Source: JAGDXZ01 sp049966915
GTDB taxonomy: Archaea; Micrarchaeota; Micrarchaeia; Micrarchaeales; CABMGC01
Direction of reading: 5' to 3'
Assembly (NCBI GenBank): GCA_049966915.1
Contig: JBMFTS010000024.1
Span: 1-11,051, forward strand
Length of the DNA stretch: 11,051 bases
Below the pieces are notes generated by a model. The model made no database searches and was not told the origin of the DNA. It was given only the letters and a program-made list of their open reading frames with translations. Position numbers and translations under genes: made by a program. Positions 1 through 6,238 of this stretch are shown here, piece by piece. Position 1 is the first letter of the stretch; each line of letters begins with the position of its first letter.

Positions 1-55
1 CATGCCCACCACCCACTAATAAAATTTTGTTTTCGGCATTTAAAAGCATTGCCAT
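1..55 (-). CDS. N-terminus of a possible Rossmann-fold nucleotide-binding protein (cut by window edge)
   Basis: An open frame starts with ATG at position 55 (a second ATG lies two codons later) and runs off the left edge after 18 codons, reading MAMLLNAENKILLVGGGH. A beta strand followed by GGGH close to the N-terminus is what one expects of the dinucleotide-binding loop of FAD/NAD-dependent oxidoreductases and some other Rossmann proteins. A TATA-like stretch on the minus strand (about 71-82, CTAAATATT) sits 21-29 bases upstream of the two ATGs, which would suit a leaderless message. Only the first residues are visible, so the family is a guess. The gene is separated by about 120 bases from the end of the pilus operon on the same strand. 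Confidence 0.4.
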   Translation of the reverse strand, partial: MAMLLNAENKILLVGGGH

Positions 56-175
56 TTCGTTGCGAAGCTGCAATATTTAGGCATTGCGTTTCGCAAGGTG
101 GGATTTCCTTTCTGCATTAGTGTTTCGTTTTATGAACACGCTTGCTTTCATTTCGCACCGAAGCGCGCAACTTTT

Positions 176-475
176 CTAGCCAGTGTCATTTAACGGCACG
201 ACTTCGTATGCTGTCAAGTACTTGTTCTCCACTACGCACATGCTACGCGCGCAACGCACATATACTCCAGACATTTCCGAAAGTGCACCGACAGCGTAAG
301 AGCCGTTCGGCGCTGACGCGAGGTAATTTGAGTATACGCCAAGCGCCACGCTTTCTGCAGTTCTTGCGTAGCCGATGCTTATTGGTCCTGCGTAACGCAT
401 AAGCGTCGAAACCGAAGCCATGCAAATTGCAGACGCCACAGCAACTCCCAATAAGAACAGCCCGTAAAACGACAT
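176..475 (-). CDS. Small membrane-anchored protein, last gene of the pilus operon
   Basis: A 99-residue protein with one N-terminal hydrophobic segment (about residues 4-26) followed by an exported-looking tail with two NxS/T sequons (NGS, NDT) and a Cys-x5-Cys pair (RCARSMC). It begins with ATG directly after the TGA of the gene before it, and GGGTGA immediately ahead of the start resembles an archaeal ribosome binding site. It has no QxSxE prepilin signal. Size, topology and position at the end of a pilin cluster suggest a minor pilus-associated or pilin-like protein anchored in the membrane with its C-terminus outside. The family is not recognised and the role is inferred from context only. 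Confidence 0.6.
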   Translation of the reverse strand: MSFYGLFLLGVAVASAICMASVSTLMRYAGPISIGYARTAESVALGVYSNYLASAPNGSYAVGALSEMSGVYVRCARSMCVVENKYLTAYEVVPLNDTG

Positions 476-838
476 TCACCCGCCCGCCTCTATACACACA
501 ACTGAATTTGAAACAAGCAGACAGTAGGTTGGTGGGCTCGCATTTCCGACTCGAACGCCGTCCACCGAAATGCCGATGCTTACGCCGTAAACGCCTTCGT
601 ACGCGCGAAGCAGGCTGTTCATGCACGTGATATTTAAACCGAGGACACATGCCCTTGCGGTTGCGTTAGATTCCAAAGCGGAGTAAAAGTCATATACAGC
701 GCCGCCTTCCTTGAGCCGCATGACTCCAGAGCCAAGCTGCGCGCTAAAACCGCTTGACAGCCTTACCATGAGCACGATACCAGATACTGCAACCAGAAGC
801 CCAAGCAGCGCTTCCACAGTTGCAAGCTGACATTTCAT
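476..838 (-). CDS. Minor pilin-like protein with a degenerate class III signal
   Basis: A 120-residue protein beginning MKCQLATVEALLGLLVAVSG. The layout is that of an archaeal prepilin: very short charged leader, Gln, then Glu before a hydrophobic helix (about 10-26). However, Glu is six residues after Gln+1 instead of five counting Gln as +1, so the canonical QxSxE motif is shifted by one. The exported part has four cysteines in two pairs (C64/C72 and C106/C115) and sequons at NAT, NIT and NAS, suggesting a disulfide-stabilised extracellular domain. It starts 4 bases after the end of the 421-aa gene and its stop abuts the next ATG, so it is translated as part of the same operon. It is probably a minor pilin or tip protein; the exact role is unknown. 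Confidence 0.65.
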   Translation of the reverse strand: MKCQLATVEALLGLLVAVSGIVLMVRLSSGFSAQLGSGVMRLKEGGAVYDFYSALESNATARACVLGLNITCMNSLLRAYEGVYGVSIGISVDGVRVGNASPPTYCLLVSNSVVCIEAGG

Positions 839-842
839 GAAA

Positions 843-2108
843 TCAGCCGTAAAACAAATTTACTACTGAACCCATGTATTGCATTGTTTCGTTGCCAAGC
901 CCCGTCACGTTCTCCACATAGGCGTTTATCACGTAATCGAAAGGATATTCAGGATCAGAAATTATGGCGTTTGCGATTGCTACAGCGTGCGCTGCCTTCA
1001 TGCCTGCTATGAGCGCTTGCGCCGAAGAATTGTATTCATAAAGCGCCTGATAAATTTGCTGGGAATAGCTCAATGTGGTGTTGTAATAGTTCAGCACAGA
1101 GTACAGATTCTCCTTTGCCTGCAAATAAGCATCGTAGGCGCTTGCGTTCGCCACGTACATCTCGCTGGCATTGGAGAGCACGCCCCCTTCAAGCAACTTG
1201 CCTATGTAGCTTACGTTCTCTACTTCGGCGTATCCGACTTGTCTGTTGCCCAGCATAAGCGGATTCTTTTGCCTTGAACTGCTCATTCTTGCAGAGAGCG
1301 CGCCAAGCGGCGAGCTTATGCTAAGCGTAAATGCGTATGCGTATGTGGCGTTGCCCAGGCTGCTGGTATTGTACTGCGTGTCGTGCGGGTATATGCAGGT
1401 AGTAGTGGTAGTAGTGCCGCCCACGTTATAATAGCAGTAGATTGAAAATACGCGGTATTCCCAAGCATCGGCTGTGCCGCACTGGTACTGTATCGGCAGC
1501 GGCTGATACCAAAAATTGGTCCTGGTGCAGCTCGTGCTTTGCGTAGTGTAGATTATCGGACTCGTTTGCTGGAGCGGGTAATCCACGTGTTCGCTCCTGT
1601 TGCTAATCGACATGGAGTATAGCGCGGAATAGTTTGAAGCGGCGCCTGATGCAAACGTGTAAACTGTTTGGTTGCTGCTCAGAGTGCGGTTGCCACAACT
1701 GAGCGAATAGTAAATGCTTGCGGCATCTATGCCTTCTTTTGTTGGCACAAATGGCAGCGATTCCGTAGCTATGCCTTCAACGCGTTCCGAAGCGCTTGCC
1801 TTCTGAAAGAAAAGCGAAGCCGAGTTCACAGACATATTTGCCGAGCCATCGCTGCAGTTGTAAAATACCACGTTCAAGTAGGAGGCCTTGCTTATGGTGG
1901 TATTGGGCGGCATAAGCACAACAGCGCTGGGACTTTCGCTCACGCTTTTTGAACTGTTAACCTCTACAACCGAGCTGTTCGCGGCGAATGCGCCAAACAT
2001 CCTGTATTGCGGCATAATGTTTTTGACGTAAGCGCTTATGGCCACGAGCGCCAAAGACGCAACAACGCTCAGCAACACCAAAAACTCAAGACTGGTTTGT
2101 ATGCGCAT
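843..2108 (-). CDS. Large class III signal-peptide pilin/adhesin-like surface protein
   Basis: A 421-residue protein whose N-terminus MRIQTSLEFLVLLSVVAS is a textbook archaeal prepilin signal: leader MRI, then Gln+1, Ser+3, Glu+5, Phe+6 and a hydrophobic helix to about residue 28. Such proteins are cut by a PibD/EppA-type peptidase and assembled on or anchored near the pilus. The exported domain is far larger than a usual pilin (about 100-150 aa). It carries 18 NxS/T sequons spread over its length and six cysteines in the exported part (NCS, SCG, SCT, QCG, YCY, TCI), and is rich in Ser, Thr, Tyr and Asn with a six-Thr run near the middle. This looks like a glycosylated, disulfide-bonded surface subunit or adhesin. 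The start overlaps the previous gene by 23 bases, and GGTGGT lies a few bases upstream of the ATG. The globular part resembles no family I can name. Confidence 0.8.
   Translation of the reverse strand: MRIQTSLEFLVLLSVVASLALVAISAYVKNIMPQYRMFGAFAANSSVVEVNSSKSVSESPSAVVLMPPNTTISKASYLNVVFYNCSDGSANMSVNSASLFFQKASASERVEGIATESLPFVPTKEGIDAASIYYSLSCGNRTLSSNQTVYTFASGAASNYSALYSMSISNRSEHVDYPLQQTSPIIYTTQSTSCTRTNFWYQPLPIQYQCGTADAWEYRVFSIYCYYNVGGTTTTTTCIYPHDTQYNTSSLGNATYAYAFTLSISSPLGALSARMSSSRQKNPLMLGNRQVGYAEVENVSYIGKLLEGGVLSNASEMYVANASAYDAYLQAKENLYSVLNYYNTTLSYSQQIYQALYEYNSSAQALIAGMKAAHAVAIANAIISDPEYPFDYVINAYVENVTGLGNETMQYMGSVVNLFYG
1399..1416. repeat. Two-copy 9-base tandem repeat inside the large pilin gene
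   Basis: GGTAGTAGT occurs twice in direct succession. Read on the coding (minus) strand it gives the ACT/ACC codons of the six-threonine run. Because the unit is a multiple of three, copy-number change would lengthen or shorten the Thr run without breaking the frame. Confidence 0.7.
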
Positions 2109-2454
2109 AATCTACCACCAATATACGAAGCTGCGTATGCACGGGTATTATCCTGCACACCGCCAATGCGCTGCATGCGCTAATGGATCCGTAAGGAAGC
2201 AGCTCGGCGGTGATGCTGCTAGTGTCGGCATGTTTCACAACCTGCGACGCCTGGCCAGGATTCATATTCGCTACGCTTGACGCAATTGATTGAGAATACT
2301 TGAAAAGCGCAAGATATCGCGCCGCACAAGATTCTGAATTAGCAACAGCATATAAAATCCCGTGCGCGACGACGAACAGCAACAATATTGCCATAGCCGC
2401 AAAAGGCAGCGCAACGAGATAATCTGCACCTATCAGCAAAAAGTCACCTGTCAT
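2086..2454 (-). CDS. Small membrane protein within the pilin cluster
   Basis: A 122-residue protein with a strongly hydrophobic N-terminal segment (about residues 14-36) preceded by MTGDFLLIGADY. There is no class III QxSxE motif. The rest is soluble-looking, with three cysteines (C43, C94, C99 approximately). Its ATG overlaps the TGA of the 49-aa pilin gene (ATGA, 2451-2454), and its own 3' end overlaps the start of the 421-aa gene by 23 bases, so it is embedded in the operon. A TadE-like or minor pilin-like pseudopilin role is plausible from size, topology and place, but I see no diagnostic motif and do not assign a family. Confidence 0.6.
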   Translation of the reverse strand: MTGDFLLIGADYLVALPFAAMAILLLFVVAHGILYAVANSESCAARYLALFKYSQSIASSVANMNPGQASQVVKHADTSSITAELLPYGSISACSALAVCRIIPVHTQLRILVVDYAHTNQS

Positions 2455-2600
2455 TGACTATTGTTCAAAACTATTGCGACCGCACGCGCAGCGTGCATTG
2501 TTGCCAGTTCTGTGCCATTTGCAAGCGCAAGCGACAACGCAAGCAAACCTAGTGCCAAAGCCATGCCTACCATGACCTCGAGCGAAAGCTGCGCTTTCAT
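2451..2600 (-). CDS. Very short (49 aa) class III signal-peptide protein, candidate mini-pilin
   Basis: Translation from ATG at 2600 gives 49 residues beginning MKAQLSLEVMVGMALALGLL and ending VLNNSQ before TGA at 2453-2451. The N-terminus has the full prepilin signature: leader MKA, Gln+1, Ser+3, Glu+5, then a hydrophobic helix to about residue 27. Only about 20 residues follow the helix, including one NGT sequon. The ATG overlaps the TGA of the upstream pilin (ATGA, 2597-2600), and the stop overlaps the next ATG (2451-2454). Intact signal and double coupling argue that it is real and not a chance frame. It would be an unusually small subunit, essentially a bare pilin helix. Confidence 0.75.
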   Translation of the reverse strand: MKAQLSLEVMVGMALALGLLALSLALANGTELATMHAARAVAIVLNNSQ

Positions 2601-2965
2601 GAAATACGCCAAAGATGCGCAACTCCTGCCGAAACGTTTATGCCAATTTCGGCTCGCATGCCATCAGGACACAACGCGTTGCCCGCAACAATGGGCAAGA
2701 CTAAGCCATAAGAGCCCCAACGCGTTGAAAGCGTTGTGCCTGAAATCGTCGCGTTGCAAATGCCGTGTGGCAAAAAAACAAACACCGTGGAGTTGCCGTA
2801 AAGTAGTGCCGTATTCAGGCTGCTTGCAAAAGACAGCACAGAATAAGCACCTGAAGATTCCGAAGCCGCATGCAATACCTGCGGCACGGCCCTGCCGGCT
2901 ACTGCCAGCGACAAGCCAGCAAGACCCACGTACAGCAGGAACTCCAGGGAGAGTTGAGCTTTCAC
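2597..2965 (-). CDS. Class III signal-peptide pilin (122 aa, GTG start)
   Basis: The start is placed at GTG 2965 because it yields the canonical archaeal prepilin N-terminus MKAQLSLEFLLYVGLAGL (leader MKA, Gln+1, Ser+3, Glu+5, Phe+6), and because GTGA then overlaps the stop of the gene upstream (2962-2965). The frame is open further upstream, but that stretch would read the neighbouring pilin gene out of frame. After the helix (about 8-30) comes an exported domain with three sequons (NST, NAT, NVS) and two cysteines (GIC, ALC) that could form a disulfide. It is likely a pilus subunit processed by a prepilin peptidase located elsewhere in the genome. Confidence 0.8.
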   Translation of the reverse strand: MKAQLSLEFLLYVGLAGLSLAVAGRAVPQVLHAASESSGAYSVLSFASSLNTALLYGNSTVFVFLPHGICNATISGTTLSTRWGSYGLVLPIVAGNALCPDGMRAEIGINVSAGVAHLWRIS

Positions 2966-3216
2966 TGAATCGCGTTTGCAGTCAACGAACCAAGCTCTTT
3001 TGAAATTGCTTGCGCTATGCTTTCGTTTGTGCCGTTCACGTTGACAGTGGTCACTACTGCTCCTTTGAGCTTTACAACCATAGCGACGGCAAGCACTATT
3101 ACTATGCTCGCTGCGGCTATCATCATTATGTACTCCAGCGAGCTCTGTGCCTTCTTGCTCCTTGCTAGCGCAAGGAACGCCGACGCTTCCGTGCCTGTCC
3201 ATATGTTCAAGTTCAT
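2962..3216 (-). CDS. Class III signal-peptide pilin (84 aa), candidate major subunit
   Basis: An 84-residue protein with the archaeal prepilin core KKAQSSLEYIMMIAAASIVI: processing after Ala23, Gln24 as +1, Glu28 as +5, followed by a hydrophobic helix to about residue 48 and a short exported tail with sequons NGT and NES. The leader is longer (23 residues) than in the other pilins here. The ATG at 3216 is supported by a strong ribosome binding site, GAGGTGA, four bases ahead, which overlaps the stop of the platform gene. It is the first pilin after the machinery genes and has the best ribosome site in the cluster, so it is my pick for the main structural subunit. That is inference. Confidence 0.83.
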   Translation of the reverse strand: MNLNIWTGTEASAFLALARSKKAQSSLEYIMMIAAASIVIVLAVAMVVKLKGAVVTTVNVNGTNESIAQAISKELGSLTANAIQ

Positions 3217-3225
3217 TTTTTCACC

Positions 3226-3843
3226 TCATATAGCAGTACCTACAAATGAATATGCCGCGGCAAATACCGCTAAGGCCAGCAAAGCGTAAGGAATTGCATC
3301 GATCGCGGCGCTAAGCCGTTTCCTGCCGACATTGGCAAACGCCACGGAAATGTAAAGCATGACAAACACATAAGCAATGGACAGCACTGCAAACCTGAAC
3401 GCGCCATCCGAAATTCCAAAGCCTACTTGGCCGTTCAACAACGCAAGGCATATGCCGCTGAAAAGAGGGAAGAAGAACGCGATGCCTGCCTGCGTAAGCA
3501 TGGCGCTGCCGTAGGTTTTTGCTTTTAACTTGTTTCTTGCTGTTATATCCCGCTCTAGCGCTTCCACAAAAACTTTCAATGCGTTTTTGGCGCTAGTTCC
3601 GCTCCGCAACGCTGCCCAGACAAGACCTAAAAGACCGTCTGCGCTCGATACCCCAGTAGATTCCATGCCGATATCGCACGCAAGAAGGTGGCTTTTTACC
3701 AGTTTGCCAAGGCGGAGTGCCAGCGCATCGTTTTTGACCGCTATGCTGTCGAGCACAGCAAGAGCCAGGGGCGCATGCCGCATGTTGCGCAAAATGGCAG
3801 CGGCGTACGCAAGCACATCTTCATCTTTAATTTTTTCACGCAT
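3226..3843 (-). CDS. Pilus platform protein, second half (TadC/ArlJ-like T2SSF membrane protein)
   Basis: A 205-residue membrane protein: a helical cytoplasmic region (about 1-108) followed by three hydrophobic segments (about 112-137, 150-172, 182-204). This is the pattern of one T2SSF module of the platform protein that docks the secretion ATPase and moves pilin subunits out of the membrane. Family-typical elements include the hydrophobic/charged helical bundle and the ALRSGTSAKNALKVF stretch. It overlaps the other half-size platform gene by 8 bases (ATGCGTGA, 3836-3843). Together the two would make up one full TadC/ArlJ protein, as bacterial TadB plus TadC do. The assignment rests on topology and neighbours more than on strict motifs. 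Confidence 0.72.
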   Translation of the reverse strand: MREKIKDEDVLAYAAAILRNMRHAPLALAVLDSIAVKNDALALRLGKLVKSHLLACDIGMESTGVSSADGLLGLVWAALRSGTSAKNALKVFVEALERDITARNKLKAKTYGSAMLTQAGIAFFFPLFSGICLALLNGQVGFGISDGAFRFAVLSIAYVFVMLYISVAFANVGRKRLSAAIDAIPYALLALAVFAAAYSFVGTAI

Positions 3844-4444
3844 AAAGCCGCCTACTCATGAGCAAATTCCCGAAAGCATATGCAAGTGGCACAGCGAACA
3901 GCAAAAGCACAGAAAGCAGCAACATATTGCTGAATGCACCTGCTATTACCGCCGTGCCCACAAACGCGAATATAACAAAAGACGGCGCTATTGTTGATAT
4001 GAACATGTTAAGAGTGGCGTAGGTTTGTATGCTGCCCTCCGTTTCTGAAGCGTGCCTTTCGTCATGCGTTTTCAAAGAAGCTACGGCCATGGCTATGTTG
4101 TCGCCCGAAACTTCTATGCCTAGCTGCGCTATGGCCTTGTCAATAGGCATGCCGAGTACCACGCTATTTTTGAACCTGATAAGCTGCTGTTTTACTTCGC
4201 CGCTTTCGTTCGCGGCAACAACGTTTACGGCTACTGCAAGACTGAAGCCTTTTTGCAAGTAATAATCAACCTTTTCCAAAGCCAATAACATTTGCTGAAC
4301 GAATCTGTGCTTTGCGTATGTTTGGCGAGCACGCGACAACAACACGCTAAGCGCACATGCAAAGCCAAAAGACGCAAAAATCACAGCAACAAGCACAATG
4401 CCGTTTGCTGAAACAGCAAAACCTGCGGCTGCTGCTACTGCCAA
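3836..4444 (-). CDS. Pilus platform protein, first half (TadB/ArlJ-like T2SSF membrane protein)
   Basis: A roughly 202-residue membrane protein: an N-terminal hydrophobic segment (about 8-36), a cytoplasmic helical domain (about 44-135) with the T2SSF-like pattern LEKVDYYLQKGFSLAVAV and a GMPIDKAI turn, then two more hydrophobic segments (about 146-170 and 173-196). The family anchors the ATPase and pilin assembly at the membrane. The start is uncertain: no ATG exists in frame. I give TTG at 4444, but the frame is open back to a TAG at about 4494, so an ATT or CTG start, or a slightly longer N-terminus, is possible. It lies about 40 bases downstream of the ATPase stop and overlaps the second platform gene, giving a split platform. 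Confidence 0.74.
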   Translation of the reverse strand: MAVAAAAGFAVSANGIVLVAVIFASFGFACALSVLLSRARQTYAKHRFVQQMLLALEKVDYYLQKGFSLAVAVNVVAANESGEVKQQLIRFKNSVVLGMPIDKAIAQLGIEVSGDNIAMAVASLKTHDERHASETEGSIQTYATLNMFISTIAPSFVIFAFVGTAVIAGAFSNMLLLSVLLLFAVPLAYAFGNLLMSRRLYA

Positions 4445-4484
4445 CGCAATCGCGAAAACCTGCAGCTTGCTGCAATATTTCGTT

Positions 4485-6020
4485 TTATCGCCCTATGTAT
4501 TCGCTTATGGCTTCTTTTGCTGCATCGGGCTGCATGGTAGAAACCTGCTTTAGCAAGCTGACGCGCTTTCTGAACTCCCCTGCGGCACCTTTTTGCGTTA
4601 TGCCTTTTGCTTCCGCATAAGCCCGCATGACCTTTGAATCTGCGAGTGCGCCAATGTCTAGAACTCCTGACTTTGCCATTTCGCGCACCTGCACGTTGTC
4701 TGCTTCGTTTATTTCTATGCCTGATTCGGTTTCGGCCCTGCTGAGCCACTCATATTCGTAAATGCCAGATAGCACCCTTCTAGAGATGTCAATCTGTTTC
4801 ATGTAAAGCGCGACGTCGAGCATGCTGATGGAAGCAGCGTCAACGTTCATGGGCTTCACGCTTAGTTTCTTGAGTATGTCTATGGCACCCTCGTTGCTGT
4901 GCATCGTTGTAACGAATGGTATTCCGAGGTTCGCGCCAGCAAACATCTCCCTCGCCTCTTCGCCTCTTATCTCGCCCACCACAAGCCTGTCGGGCCTCAT
5001 CCTGAGGGCGTTTATTGTCTGCTCTCTGGCGCTTACGCCGCCGTATTTGGAGCCGTAAAGCGACACTACGTTGTTAAAATCAAAATCCACTTTCAGCTCG
5101 TTGACGTCTTCCTCTATTATGGCCACGCGCTGGTGCCTTGGCACTAGTGACAGGATTGCACTAAGCAGCGTCGTCTTGCCGCTTGCAGGCGCGCCGGAAA
5201 TGATCATGTTAAGCTTGGCATCAACAGCGAGCCAGACATATGCCAAAGCCTCGGCGCTTACCGTTTTCTTTGCAAGCAAGTAATCAACGCCGGCCTTGCC
5301 GGAACCGTTGAGCCTTATCGTAGCGATGCCGCCGCTTTGCGCGTACGGCCTTATTTGTGCGTGCACTCTTGCATTGCCTACCTGCACGTCTATTATAGGA
5401 AAGTCGTCATTGAGCTCTTTGTCTGCCTCGTAGGCCATCTTGTTTATGGCATGTCTGAACTGCGGTTCTCCTGAAAACGCCAGATTTGTGCGACATGCAC
5501 CATAGTCCGGACGGTGCACAACTATCGGGGAAGTGGGTGCGTTTATCTCTATTTCTTCTATGCTGCCTTTGTCCTCAAGCAGCATGCTTATCGGCCCGTA
5601 GCCTACAGTGTCGTGCGCCAGCAAATAAGAAACATACTCGGCTCGTGTCCTTTCAAGGCTTTTTGAAAGCTCGTTTAGCGCCATGCCGCGCACCTTGTCG
5701 AACATGCCTATGGAAACGTCGTTCCCTGCAGAAAGCGCATTTATGATTAGCGCCTTTACCCTACCGGCCTCTTTCGCTTCATACGCACTAAGCGGCTCGA
5801 GCCCGTAGCCAAATGCATACATGTAGGCGTTGCCGATTTTGAGTATGGCCTTTGGCACGAGTCCGCTAATTTCTGCCACGGGTGTGCCTGAAGCGCCAGT
5901 CACGCAGAAGTCCATGTTGACGCTTTCTTGGATCTGCTGCTGAACAGCGGTTTTGTTCAGGCGCGTGCGCAGACTTCCAAATTTACTCAAGATACCAATA
6001 TATTTACTAAAGTATAACAT
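4485..6020 (-). CDS. Type II/IV secretion system ATPase, TadA/ArlI (FlaI) family
   Basis: A 511-residue cytoplasmic ATPase that would power pilus assembly or retraction. Visible signatures: Walker A GAPASGKTT (276-284), acidic Asp-box IIEEDVNEL (301-309), Walker B-type RLVVGEIRGEEA (345-356, with Glu350), and the His-box TTMHSNEGA (371-379, His374). The N-terminal domain includes VGYGPISMLLED (139-150), typical of this family just before the substrate-contacting region. About 130 residues follow the His-box, which is longer than a minimal core. It is the first gene of the pilus operon; ATG 6020 is used because it follows a TATA-like element at a spacing fit for a leaderless mRNA. Whether it serves a Tad-type adhesive pilus or an archaellum cannot be fixed from sequence, but no archaellum accessory genes (arlH, arlF, arlG) are adjacent, which favours a pilus. 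Confidence 0.93.
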   Translation of the reverse strand: MLYFSKYIGILSKFGSLRTRLNKTAVQQQIQESVNMDFCVTGASGTPVAEISGLVPKAILKIGNAYMYAFGYGLEPLSAYEAKEAGRVKALIINALSAGNDVSIGMFDKVRGMALNELSKSLERTRAEYVSYLLAHDTVGYGPISMLLEDKGSIEEIEINAPTSPIVVHRPDYGACRTNLAFSGEPQFRHAINKMAYEADKELNDDFPIIDVQVGNARVHAQIRPYAQSGGIATIRLNGSGKAGVDYLLAKKTVSAEALAYVWLAVDAKLNMIISGAPASGKTTLLSAILSLVPRHQRVAIIEEDVNELKVDFDFNNVVSLYGSKYGGVSAREQTINALRMRPDRLVVGEIRGEEAREMFAGANLGIPFVTTMHSNEGAIDILKKLSVKPMNVDAASISMLDVALYMKQIDISRRVLSGIYEYEWLSRAETESGIEINEADNVQVREMAKSGVLDIGALADSKVMRAYAEAKGITQKGAAGEFRKRVSLLKQVSTMQPDAAKEAISEYIGR

Positions 6021-6041
6021 ATTATATATTTATATAAGAAA

Positions 6042-6054
6042 GGATTTTTAATAC
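6042..6054 (-). promoter_or_regulatory. Probable TATA element of the pilus operon
   Basis: On the minus strand GTATTAAAAATCC is centred about 28 bases ahead of the ATPase ATG at 6020, the normal archaeal distance between TATA box and transcription start, so the mRNA would be nearly leaderless. A second AT-rich stretch (about 6021-6036, TTATATAA) is closer to the ATG and would start transcription inside the gene, so I prefer the upstream one. Confidence 0.45.
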
Positions 6055-6069
6055 TTTCGACACGAAGCC

Positions 6070-6159
6070 GTGAAGAAGCAGACAGTGTGCATAGAGTCGG
6101 TGAAAAGGCAGGCAGTGCTCGGTAGAACAGTAAAAAGTGCCTATTTTTATTTGACGTCA
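6070..6159 (+). repeat. Three degenerate 30-base direct-repeat units in the divergent promoter region
   Basis: Units begin at 6070, 6100 and 6130. The first 18 bases of units 1 and 2 (GTGAAGAAGCAGACAGTG and GTGAAAAGGCAGGCAGTG) differ at three positions, all A/G transitions; unit 3 keeps only its first third. The period is a multiple of three and the GTG frame stays open to TGA at 6178-6180 (36 codons, units starting VKKQTV, VKRQAV, VKS). It could be a decayed coding fragment, a short peptide gene without a visible ribosome site, or protein-binding sites between two divergent promoters. Confidence 0.5.
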
Positions 6160-6209
6160 TTGATCAACCGAATATTATGACAGAGCCGTGCGCTTCGCGC
6201 AATGATATC

Positions 6210-6226
6210 TTTATAAATTTTATATA
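6210..6226 (+). promoter_or_regulatory. TATA box of the winged-helix gene
   Basis: TTTATAAATTTTATATA has a strong archaeal TATA core (TTATAAAT, 6211-6218) about 25 bases ahead of the ATG at 6239. That spacing puts the transcription start at or next to the ATG, so a leaderless mRNA is expected. No ribosome binding site is visible, in keeping with this. Confidence 0.65.
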
Positions 6227-6238
6227 CGATGTTAAAAC

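Noticed and set aside
77..151. A 24-codon minus-strand frame encoding a very basic peptide
   Set aside because: It starts with ATG and has a weak GGTG upstream, but it is too short, shows no motif, and lies in a plain intergenic gap.
2461..3003. A 180-codon open frame on the plus strand
   Set aside because: It is antisense to two well-supported pilin genes, has a composition rich in Arg, Cys and Pro typical of an antisense shadow, and has no recognisable motif.
2966..3202. An upstream in-frame extension of the 122-aa pilin
   Set aside because: It overlaps the 84-aa pilin gene in another frame and would bury the prepilin signal deep in the protein. GTG at 2965 gives a perfect signal and a GTGA overlap.
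6070..6159. A CRISPR array as explanation of the 30-base-period repeats
   Set aside because: The units are contiguous without unique spacers, the third is strongly diverged, and no cas gene is nearby.
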